This document shows positions 35,286 to 41,325 of a stretch of DNA of 41,325 nucleotides, piece after piece (positions within the stretch are counted from its first letter, which is position 1; each line of letters starts with the position of its first letter). The position numbers and the translations under genes were made by a program. The DNA lies in assembly GCA_947630695.1 (NCBI GenBank), contig CANRIM010000022.1:1-41325 (forward strand), written 5' to 3'. The stretch is from an uncultured Lachnospiraceae bacterium. GTDB taxonomy: Bacteria; Bacillota; Clostridia; Lachnospirales; Lachnospiraceae. The notes beneath the pieces are model-generated. The model was not told where the DNA came from, did no database searches, and saw only the letters and a program-made list of their open reading frames with translations.

Positions 35286-35322
35286 GGCATCATAAACTAC
35301 AATTGAACGGAATAACACATGG

Positions 35323-35354
35323 GAGGGGAGAGCAAAATCTTCCCTCTCTTTTTA
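35323..35354 (+). terminator. Rho-independent terminator of the adhesin gene
   Basis: GAGGGGAGA (35323-35331) pairs with TCTTCCCTC (35338-35346), nine bp with one wobble, followed by TCTTTTTAG. A close relative lies after the truncated copy at 39923. From here to 35605 I see only AT-rich sequence, with a weak TTGAAA-17 bp-TACATT pair and the ribosome site of the next gene. Confidence 0.75.
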
Positions 35355-35605
35355 GTTTGCAAACGACTTTTCTTGGCAAATATCACCAGGAACGAACACA
35401 AAATTTGTTACTATTTTAGAAATTCATCCTTGAAATATCTTTATGCTTATTGTACATTAAAATCAAAGAAAGGAAAAACTACTGATTATCTGAAACAACA
35501 CATTGCATCATATATAGCGCTTTTTCTTGAAATTATATGACAGGTATGTCAAGTTTCAATCTTAAAAGTAATACGATAAAAAACAAACGGAAGGGGGTTA
35601 ATACA

Positions 35606-37405
35606 ATGAAAAAGAATATGTTTATTACAGCCTTGCTTACAGCGGCAATCATTTTATCGGGAATGACCGGGAACGGCATCTTTGCCGAAGAACAGAAAGA
35701 AAGCTATTACTATGGCGACGTAGATACCAGCAATTCAGTAGATGCATCTGATGCGCTGATCGTGTTAAAACATGCCGCAAAGCTGGAAATCATTGCAGAA
35801 GAACTTCCACTTGTTCTTGCGGATATAACGAAAGATACGGTTATCGATTCATCCGATGCACTGGAAATTCTTAAAGTGGCGGCGAAGTTAAGTGATCCGG
35901 TACTGTATGTACCCGATGAAGGAGAAACAGAAGTACCCGACACAGAAGATCCGGATGTAACCGATCCGATGACCACTGATCCTGCAGTGACCGATCCGGA
36001 CGTGACAGAGCCGACTGCTACCGAACCTACGGTAACTGATCCGGCAGAAACAGATCCGACCGATCCAACCGAAAGCGTAAAGCCGGATGAAACGGACGAA
36101 CCGGTTGTGAGTGATACTCCTACCGATGTACCGGAGCCTACAGAGACGCCCAAAATCGACGAAACAGAGGCTCCAACTGTTACGCCGGACACGAATACAA
36201 CACCCACGCCAAAGCCGTCAGAATCACCCGAAATCACAGCCACACCGGACGCTACAGAGACAGTAAAACCCACGGCAACACCTACGCCGAAGCCGACCAA
36301 TACACCGACACCCAAACCTACGGACACGCCGACACCGGAGCCTACTGCTACTCCTACTCCGAAGCCGACTGATACGCCCACGCCAAAACCAACCGATACG
36401 CCTGCTCCGAAGCCCACGGACACACCGGAGCCTGCAGTAACGGACGAACCGGAAACAACAGAACCGCCGCAGCATGAGCATCAGTACACTTCCAAAGTGG
36501 AAAAAGAACCCAGCTGCACGATCAAAGGTACAACCCGATATACATGTACCACATGCGGTCACACCTACGTAGCAGACGACATCGAAGCACTGGGTCATAA
36601 ATACTATGACATGGTAGAAACCGAAGCCACCTGTATGTACGAAGGAAAACTCCGGCACATCTGTGAAAGATGCGGACATCAGTACACCGAAAAAATCCCG
36701 AAAAAAGATCATCAGTATGAGGCAGACGATTTCAGAAAGCCCGATTGTGTCAATACCGGATTACGGAGATACCGCTGCACAGAGTGCTATTCCTACCGCA
36801 TGACGGACGATGGCACGGAAGTATACTTGGAAACCTATGCACCGGCGCTGGGACATGATTATCAGATCAGCAGCAAAACCGATCCGACATGCGATAAAGA
36901 CGGAACGATCCGGTACAGATGCTCCAGATGTACTTCCACAAAGATCGAAACGGCGGAAAAACTTGGTCACAATTGGATTCACCATGAGGAAAAAGGGCAT
37001 ATGGAGACTACAGAATACTTAGCCGCTATCGATAATCCCATCATGGAAGACCATATAATTTGCAATGGGTGCAATAAAGACTTTGGTGCTGGTTCAAATG
37101 CTGTTCACGATGCGGTTTTGCATACTTCAGAGGTTTTTCGTGATGGATGTGAAAGTTATCGAAGTGAAGCAGTTCGAATCGGTACAATCTATTCTGCAGC
37201 AGTCGAAAAAACAATCTATGTTGTAGATGAATACGCTTATGATGAATGCACTCGATGTGGAACGAAAAAGACAACCGCTCCGGAATCTCATCTGGTACAT
37301 TACATCTGTGGAACCTGTGGCAAGGACTTTGGCGAAGATAGTAGAGCTGCAGTTAAACATGCAGAAAATCTTTCGGAAGGTTGTGCTTATGAGGAGTACG
37401 ATTAA
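35606..37405 (+). CDS. Secreted dockerin protein with Pro/Thr-rich linker and CxxC repeats
   Basis: This is a 599-aa protein from the ATG at 35606 (AAGGGGG upstream). A signal peptide (residues 1-27, cleavage near FAEEQ) is followed by a type I dockerin at about 33-94. Two Ca-binding loops are visible: GDVDTSNSVDASDALIVLKH and ADITKDTVIDSSDALEILKV. A linker of some 200 residues follows, acidic TDP/TEP repeats first and then PTPKPTDT-like repeats. The C-terminal third has at least five short zinc-ribbon-like units of the form YxCxxCGxxY with Gly-His spacers (ALGHKYYD, ALGHDYQI, KLGHNWIH). A dockerin docks to cohesins on a scaffold or cell surface. No enzyme domain is seen. Confidence 0.8.
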   Translation: MKKNMFITALLTAAIILSGMTGNGIFAEEQKESYYYGDVDTSNSVDASDALIVLKHAAKLEIIAEELPLVLADITKDTVIDSSDALEILKVAAKLSDPVLYVPDEGETEVPDTEDPDVTDPMTTDPAVTDPDVTEPTATEPTVTDPAETDPTDPTESVKPDETDEPVVSDTPTDVPEPTETPKIDETEAPTVTPDTNTTPTPKPSESPEITATPDATETVKPTATPTPKPTNTPTPKPTDTPTPEPTATPTPKPTDTPTPKPTDTPAPKPTDTPEPAVTDEPETTEPPQHEHQYTSKVEKEPSCTIKGTTRYTCTTCGHTYVADDIEALGHKYYDMVETEATCMYEGKLRHICERCGHQYTEKIPKKDHQYEADDFRKPDCVNTGLRRYRCTECYSYRMTDDGTEVYLETYAPALGHDYQISSKTDPTCDKDGTIRYRCSRCTSTKIETAEKLGHNWIHHEEKGHMETTEYLAAIDNPIMEDHIICNGCNKDFGAGSNAVHDAVLHTSEVFRDGCESYRSEAVRIGTIYSAAVEKTIYVVDEYAYDECTRCGTKKTTAPESHLVHYICGTCGKDFGEDSRAAVKHAENLSEGCAYEEYD

Positions 37406-37450
37406 GATATTGGTTACAGGTGATATTTCAAAATAATCGTATTGATTTTA

Positions 37451-37483
37451 GAGAGGAAATCCAAGCGGTTTCTTCTCTTTTTT
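37451..37483 (+). terminator. Rho-independent terminator of the dockerin gene
   Basis: GAGAGGAAA (37451-37459) pairs with TTTCTTCTC (37469-37477), nine bp with one wobble, followed by TTTTTT. Confidence 0.8.
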
Positions 37484-37621
37484 ATGTTCCGGCGCAAGTT
37501 TCCGTTGAACAACCGTTATGAATTTTTAAGGCGAGAAAACCCACTATTTTAATTGTGGGTTGAAAGCCTTTTTGTAGTTGTTTTTGTTGAATATATCTAC
37601 TGTTTCTGGTATAATAAAACC

Positions 37622-38023
37622 ATGAAAAATCAATACAAACACACAAAAACAACCGTTTCCTTAATCCACTATCATTTTGTTTTTTGCCCTCGTTACAGAC
37701 GCAAAATATTCAAGATTGATGGTCTGGAACAACGGTTCAAAGAAATCACAACTGATATCTGCCAGACGAAAGGCATTGAAATTCTTGCTATGGAATGTCA
37801 TATCGATCACGTTCATATGTTCGTGAGTGTATTACCCACCATGTCCATTCCTGAAATTATGCGATCTGTAAAAGGTGCATCATCAGCAAAACTCCGTAAA
37901 GAATTTCCACAATTGTCTGCAATGCCAAATCTTTGGACACGCAGTTATTTCGTAAGCACTGCCGGAAAGGTAAGTTCTGAAACCATCCAGCGGTATGTAG
38001 ATACGCAAAAAACAAGACCATAG
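37622..38023 (+). CDS. tnpA: IS200/IS605 transposase TnpA (Y1 HUH)
   Basis: This is a 133-aa single-strand transposase from the ATG at 37622. The HUH motif lies in HIDHVHMFVSV. The catalytic Tyr is in SSETIQRYVDTQ near the C-terminus. VSLIHYHFVFCPRYRRKIF is the usual N-terminal strand. The frame is intact. The gene ends directly before tnpB. Confidence 0.94.
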   Translation: MKNQYKHTKTTVSLIHYHFVFCPRYRRKIFKIDGLEQRFKEITTDICQTKGIEILAMECHIDHVHMFVSVLPTMSIPEIMRSVKGASSAKLRKEFPQLSAMPNLWTRSYFVSTAGKVSSETIQRYVDTQKTRP

Positions 38024-38032
38024 GTGATACGT

Positions 38033-39127
38033 ATGCGCAAAGGTATAAAGTTCCGGGCTTATCCCAACAGCGAACAGCAAAACTTAATAAATCAGACGCT
38101 TGGGTGCTGCAGATTGATTTACAATAAAGGGCTTGCCATGCGTAATGACGCATATGAAAATGGGCAAAAAGTGAATTATACCCAAACATGTGCGATGCTT
38201 ACTGCACTGAAAAAGACAGGTCAATTCAGCTTCCTGAAAGAGGTTGATTCTATGTCTTTGCAGCAGTCCCTCCGTGATCTGGATCGTGCCTTTCAGAACT
38301 TCTTCCAGAAAAGGGCAAGGCATCCGCAGTTTAAAAGCAAGCATAATCATACACAGTCTTACAGAACCATCAATCAGGGCAACAATATCCGGATTGTAGG
38401 AAAGTATCTGAAACTACCCAAAATCGGCTACTTAAAGATCAGGCAATCTATGGAAGTCGGAATGATTCGCCATGCAGTCGTAACAAAAACTGCATCCGGT
38501 AAATATTTCGTAACCCTGAATGCTGATTTTGAACCGGACGGTTGCTGTCCTGATCCGGATACTGCAGTCGGAATTGATGTTGGTATTAAAGAGTTCTACA
38601 CCGATAGTAAAGGTCACGTAGTGGAAAATCCCAAACATCTGGAAAAATCTATGCGTAAACTGGTAAAAGAACAACGCAGTTTATCCCGGAAACAGCCCGG
38701 TTCCAATAATCGTGAAAAGCAGCGGATGAAAGTTGCTGCAGTCCATGAAAGAATCTGTAACCAACGAAATGACTTTTTGCAAAAACAATCGACCATGCTG
38801 ATACGTGAAAACCAAACGATCTGCATTGAAGATTTACATGTAAAAGGCATGATTCGCAATCACAGACTTGCACAATCCATTGCAAGCGTTTCATGGAGCA
38901 GATTTTTCACTATGCTGGAATATAAGGCAGCATGGTACGGAAATACCATAATCAGGATTCCTACCACCTATCCCAGCAGCCAGACATGTTCCTGCTGCGG
39001 ATTCAAAAATCCAATAGTGAAGAACCTCGCAGTACGAAAATGGTCTTGTCCGGTCTGCAATACTGTACATAACAGAGATACCAATGCGGCTGTAAATATC
39101 CTGAACAAAGGATTGGCTATCGCATAA
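38033..39127 (+). CDS. tnpB: IS605-family RNA-guided nuclease TnpB
   Basis: This is a 364-aa protein from the ATG at 38033; AGGTGAT is the ribosome site, and a GTG at 38024 is an alternative. The RuvC-like catalytic residues are visible: Asp in GIDVGIKEFYTDS, Glu in ICIEDLHVKGM, and the final Asp in NRDTNAAVNIL. The zinc finger is CSCCGFKN followed by CPVCN. TnpB proteins are Cas12 ancestors guided by an RNA from the element's right end. All active residues are present, so it is likely functional. Confidence 0.94.
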   Translation: MRKGIKFRAYPNSEQQNLINQTLGCCRLIYNKGLAMRNDAYENGQKVNYTQTCAMLTALKKTGQFSFLKEVDSMSLQQSLRDLDRAFQNFFQKRARHPQFKSKHNHTQSYRTINQGNNIRIVGKYLKLPKIGYLKIRQSMEVGMIRHAVVTKTASGKYFVTLNADFEPDGCCPDPDTAVGIDVGIKEFYTDSKGHVVENPKHLEKSMRKLVKEQRSLSRKQPGSNNREKQRMKVAAVHERICNQRNDFLQKQSTMLIRENQTICIEDLHVKGMIRNHRLAQSIASVSWSRFFTMLEYKAAWYGNTIIRIPTTYPSSQTCSCCGFKNPIVKNLAVRKWSCPVCNTVHNRDTNAAVNILNKGLAIA

Positions 39128-39255
39128 TAAAACGCTTAATAGGGTGGGACACACCCGAATTTACGCTTGTGGAGACCATGTAAAACTAAAGTCATTTTGA
39201 CAATGTAGCGGTCGATGAAGCAAGAATCCCACGACTTTAGTCGTGCGGAGTGTCA
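39060..39255 (+). ncRNA. Predicted guide (omega/re) RNA region of TnpB
   Basis: In this family the guide RNA overlaps the tnpB 3' end and runs through the right end. Here that covers the tnpB tail and 128 bp after it. The region contains several short stems, for example GGGTG/CACCC just after the tnpB stop, and the right-end hairpin at 39230-39245. The guide would begin with the flank after about 39255 (CAGCTGGAAGGTGG). The placement follows family knowledge, and the 5' end is a guess. Confidence 0.4.
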
Positions 39256-39886
39256 ACAGCTGGAAGGTGGATTCTTTACCGATGAAAATGATCGGACTGT
39301 TGCATCAGACGAGATTTATATTGCACAGGTAAAAGACATCGGTGATGACATTAAACTTACTGGTGGCAATATCTTCACCGGTGAAAACGAACCTACTCAC
39401 GATGCCAGCATCAAGATCAAGAAACTTGACGATGACAGGAATCCGTTAGAGGGCGCTCACTTCCAGTTAAAGAACAGCAAAGGTGAAGTTGTGGTAGAAG
39501 ATGCGGTATCAGACAAAGATGGTATTGTAACCTTTGAAGAACTGTATCCGGATACCTACACGATCACTGAAACCCAGGGCGTGAAAGGTCACATGCTGCT
39601 GGCAGAACCGTTGGTAGTAGATGTACCTACAAGGCTTACCGAAGCGGAGATTAGAGAACAGAATGTTGACAGGGACAAGGTCATCTATGATCCCGAAGAT
39701 AATATCTACTACATCAACAATCTGGTCTATGAGATCTCAAATGCTTGGAAACTAACAATGCCTGTAACAGGCGCAATTGCAACACTGAAGACTTTCTTCC
39801 CGATTGTCATTGGTCTGTCGATTATGGCAGTTACAGCATATTTCGGAATCTTCCGGAGACGCCGGGATGATGTTTTAGAGGACTAA
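39256..39886 (+). pseudogene. Second adhesin copy, 3' fragment cut by the IS605 element
   Basis: About 210 codons match the C-terminus of the adhesin at 32481 almost perfectly. They include GGNIFTGENEPTHDASIKIK, the last SpaA domain, MPVTG, the membrane helix and RRRRDDVLED. Differences are few (for example LTMPVTG for LNMPVTG). The start of the frame lies in the IS right end, with no ribosome site or signal peptide. The duplication extends through the stop codon into the terminator. Confidence 0.8.
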
Positions 39887-39922
39887 GGCATCAAAAAACT
39901 ACAAACTGAACGGATAGACATT

Positions 39923-39955
39923 AGAGGGGGAGAGTAAAATCTCCCTCTCTTCTAA
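39923..39955 (+). terminator. Terminator of the adhesin fragment
   Basis: AGAGGGGGAGA (39923-39933) pairs with TCTCCCTCTCT (39940-39950). It is homologous to the terminator at 35323-35354, with a weaker T tract. Confidence 0.6.
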
Positions 39956-40006
39956 TTAAGATTGCAATTTGTTCGTATTTCATGTATTATAAAGTATATT
40001 GATAAA

Positions 40007-40141
40007 ATGGATGCATATATCGCAAAACTGAAACATACTTCACCAGAAAATACGTATCGAGAGGAGAAAAAAGCGCTTCTACGCACTGGTGTAATCACAC
40101 GGTTTGGAAAAATAAGAGAAGGAACTGTTTCGATGAGGTAG
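40007..40141 (+). CDS. Short candidate reading frame, 44 aa
   Basis: The peptide begins MDAYIAKLKHTSPENTYREE and contains ALLRTGVITRFGKIREG. The A-L-x-x-T-G-V-x-T-x-x-G-K pattern recurs in small proteins of gut Clostridia that I cannot name. No clear ribosome site precedes the ATG, so it may be a fragment. Confidence 0.3.
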   Translation: MDAYIAKLKHTSPENTYREEKKALLRTGVITRFGKIREGTVSMR

Positions 40142-40269
40142 AGTAAGGAGATTTCTAAAGAAGATACAGGATGGTTATACACCTGCCCTGTTAATAAGAT
40201 TTCGATTGAGGCATTGCATGTATTTGTGTAGTGCCTTTAGTTGTATATGACTTTCTTTTGCATGTGAAC

Positions 40270-40299
40270 TTGACAGAGTATGAGGCTTTCGACTATAAT
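40270..40299 (+). promoter_or_regulatory. Strong sigma-A-like promoter
   Basis: Perfect TTGACA (40270-40275) and perfect TATAAT (40294-40299) are separated by 18 bp. Confidence 0.65.
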
Positions 40300-40305
40300 A
40301 AATAT

Positions 40306-40528
40306 GCAGACAGAAATGGGCTGTATACCTCGTGTAACCGAATTGACGTTTAAGCGGCTTTGTAAAGGTGCCGGCCATGGGGGCTGCCGAAAGGCGGTTA
40401 TAAGATCCGGGAGTGACGGTTAGAATATCACTCACTTGTATGGAGCCTGCCGATCTTGGTGGGCATAAAATAACAACTCCTCCCTCATGCCTCTGCAGAA
40501 ATGTATGCACACTTGGGGGAGATTTGTT
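40306..40528 (+). ncRNA. Candidate transcript of unknown function (about 220 nt)
   Basis: From the promoter at 40270 the region runs to CTCC(T)CCC/GGGGGAG (about 40478-40517), which is followed by TTTGTTTTTTT, a plausible terminator. The sequence is GC-rich, with small stems such as CTGCCGAAAGGCGG near 40383. A 40-codon frame from a GTG at 40412 ends at the T tract, but its ribosome site overlaps the start, so I do not call it a gene. Confidence 0.3.
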
Positions 40529-40585
40529 TTTTTGAAAAGAGTGAAATCCATGGTGAAGTCCATCAGCCATTCTCTAAAAAAATTC

Positions 40586-40680
40586 TTGCACATCGATTCC
40601 GTGCGTGGTATATTAAAGGTGCAAAAAGAAGCAACCGTCCACAAGGTGGTTGGCCGTTGATAAGTAGCAAAAGCCACCCG
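40586..40680 (+). ncRNA. Decayed duplicate of the type I antitoxin RNA
   Basis: The promoter TTGCAC-17 bp-TATATT (40586-40614) and the following AAAGAAGCAACCG segment match the antitoxin RNA at 40794-40918. This copy lacks the long terminator stem. On the opposite strand only a broken 3' part of a toxin-like sequence remains (about 40720-40770). Confidence 0.45.
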
Positions 40681-40793
40681 TCACCGACCAAGTTCAGTGT
40701 GGTTTCTGCTATGTTGGACTACTTACAGAATGTAAAAACAAACGTAGGCAATGCCAAAAGGAACATGCGAAAAGCAAATTTCTAAAAAATATG

Positions 40794-40918
40794 TTGCGCA
40801 TCGAATACATGCGTGATATATTAAAGATGCAAAAGAAGCAACCGCCCACAAAGTGGTTAGCCTCAACGGTAAACAATAAGCCTACCAGACCTGCTAAGTA
40901 CAAGGTAGGCTTATTTAT
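40794..40918 (+). ncRNA. Type I antitoxin RNA (RatA/SR4-like position) with its promoter
   Basis: TTGCGC (40794-40799) and TATATT (40817-40822), 17 bp apart, would start an RNA at about 40829. It would end in the shared stem at 40875-40915. It runs against the toxin mRNA, so the two overlap at their 3' ends, the layout of txpA-RatA and bsrG-SR4. Confidence 0.55.
40875..40918. terminator. Bidirectional terminator shared by toxin and antitoxin RNA
   Basis: AATAAGCCTACC (40875-40886) and GGTAGGCTTATT (40904-40915) form a perfect 12-bp stem. The right arm touches the toxin stop codon. Confidence 0.8.
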
Positions 40919-41010
40919 TTTCGCTTGTTATTCCTATCGATATAGGCAAGCAGTGCAACTAGAAACGTTCCGAAAAGGATTAACAACGTTAAGATTTCGT
41001 ATGTATCCAT
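40915..41010 (-). CDS. Holin-like type I toxin (TxpA/BsrG-type small membrane peptide)
   Basis: This is a 31-aa peptide: MDTYEILTLLILFGT followed by a hydrophobic stretch, then YIDRNNKRK. One membrane helix plus a basic tail is the pattern of the putative holin-like toxin family, which depolarises the membrane. It is too short for automatic gene calling. The ribosome site GGGAGG (41019-41024) can pair with CCTCCC in the leader (around 41040). That would hide it, a known control in type I toxins. The promoter on the minus strand is TTGTCG (41109-41104) and TATTAT (41086-41081), 17 bp apart. Confidence 0.82.
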   Translation of the reverse strand: MDTYEILTLLILFGTFLVALLAYIDRNNKRK

Positions 41011-41080
41011 CCGCACCACCTCCCATCTTTTTCAAGTTTGGGAGGCTACCACCTTGTAACACGGTTACTTCCTATATTTT

Positions 41081-41109
41081 ATAATAACACATCTGACACG
41101 TTCCGACAA
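41081..41109 (-). promoter_or_regulatory. Toxin promoter
   Basis: On the minus strand TTGTCG and TATTAT are separated by exactly 17 bp. The start at about 41074 gives a leader of about 64 nt that contains the anti-ribosome-site sequence. Confidence 0.6.
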
Positions 41110-41139
41110 GTGCAATTCAAGCGTTCGAAATCATTGATC

Positions 41140-41172
41140 GGCTGATGGGAGAGAACCACCAGCCTTTTTTTA
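41140..41172 (+). terminator. Probable terminator on the plus strand
   Basis: GGCTG/CAGCC with an inner GG/CC stem is followed by TTTTTTTAT. I see no gene on the plus strand directly before it. Confidence 0.45.
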
Positions 41173-41204
41173 TTTCAGGAGCGCAAAAAAGAATAACAAA
41201 AAAT

Positions 41205-41322
41205 ACCGTAAATATGCGGCTTGCGGCGTTACGCAAACGCCTATTATTCATTAAAAAATAGGCTTCGCCTATTCAACTCCCCTGCCCCTCAATCTTGAGG
41301 GGTGGGGTTTCTTTTTGTGCCG
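41205..41322. repeat. Cluster of three hairpins at the window edge
   Basis: GGCGTT/AACGCC, AATAGGC/GCCTATT and CCCCTCAA/TTGAGGGG follow each other within about 100 bp. The last is followed by GGGGTTTCTTTTT. The pattern resembles an end of an IS200/IS605-type element or a strong terminator. The neighbouring sequence lies outside the window. Confidence 0.4.
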
Positions 41323-41325
41323 GCT

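Larger units (their letters stand above)
37526..39255 (+). mobile_element. IS200/IS605-family insertion sequence (tnpA + tnpB)
   Basis: The left end has the hairpin AACCCAC/GTGGGTT (37538-37544, 37555-37561). The right end has CACGACT/AGTCGTG (39230-39236, 39239-39245) within the sequence AATCCCACGACTTTAG typical of this family. It has no terminal inverted repeats, as expected for single-strand transposition. The boundaries are approximate. The left flank is the 3' region of the dockerin gene and the right flank is the interior of an adhesin gene, so the two flanks do not come from one original locus. Confidence 0.8.

Noticed and set aside
36140-36430. Short tandem repeats that look like a CRISPR or VNTR array
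   Set aside because: They are codon repeats of a PTPKPTDT-type linker within the dockerin protein. Spacing and sequence are irregular and in frame.
40175-40570. 131-codon minus-strand frame across the candidate transcript
   Set aside because: It has no ribosome site and no family, and it crosses a strong plus-strand promoter and terminator.

Overview
The window looks like chromosome from an anaerobic, Gram-positive Clostridia-type bacterium (Bacillota). The evidence is Shine-Dalgarno-rich starts, a Bacillus-type PurF with a propeptide, FeoAB, a Flx-Hdr electron-bifurcation module, a dockerin protein, a sortase-type surface protein and a TxpA-type holin-like toxin. I cannot name a species. 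The left 26 kb is GC-rich housekeeping and energy metabolism. The right 15 kb is visibly more AT-rich and reads as an integrated genomic island.

Layout. 1-1803: the 3' end of a mazF-like toxin gene and an intact IS30-family insertion sequence with 31-bp perfect terminal inverted repeats. 1841-4746 (+): two zinc-ribbon membrane proteins and a membrane-anchored GH3 (NagZ-type) enzyme, behind a clear sigma-A promoter. 4725-12967 (-): an SGNH hydrolase, a large hybrid histidine kinase, a ZIP metal transporter, a Nudix hydrolase, an APH(3')-like kinase, purF and purC. 13161-25741 (-): a long co-directional cluster in transcription order hdrB-hdrC-hdrA-flxD-flxC-flxB-flxA, then a FrdB/TfrB-like iron-sulfur protein, a FrdA/TfrA-like flavoprotein, an AspT/YidE-type transporter and a FeoA-FeoB fusion. 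Many of these genes overlap or are spaced by a few bases. I read this as a soluble NADH-linked bifurcating complex wired to a fumarate-reductase-like module, with its own transporter and iron supply. This is the most interesting system in the window.

Two 171-bp near-identical hairpin-rich repeats (MITE-like) sit just outside the two ends of the hdr-flx block. The upstream copy supplies half of a -10 box and probably the whole 5' leader of the hdr operon. Further upstream (26080-26386) is a candidate independent structured RNA with its own promoter and terminator.

26456-41325: the island. A tRNA 3'-end remnant with a symmetric recombination core lies next to a tyrosine integrase. Beyond it are a small membrane protein, an Rpn/PD-(D/E)XK protein plus a decayed second copy, two accessory genes of unknown function, a small-RNA-like transcription unit, a 5'-truncated SpaA-repeat surface adhesin, a secreted dockerin/Pro-Thr/CxxC-repeat protein, an IS200/IS605 element (TnpA + TnpB), a second truncated copy of the adhesin 3' end, and a type I toxin-antitoxin locus with a decayed duplicate. 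The right boundary of the island is not in the window.
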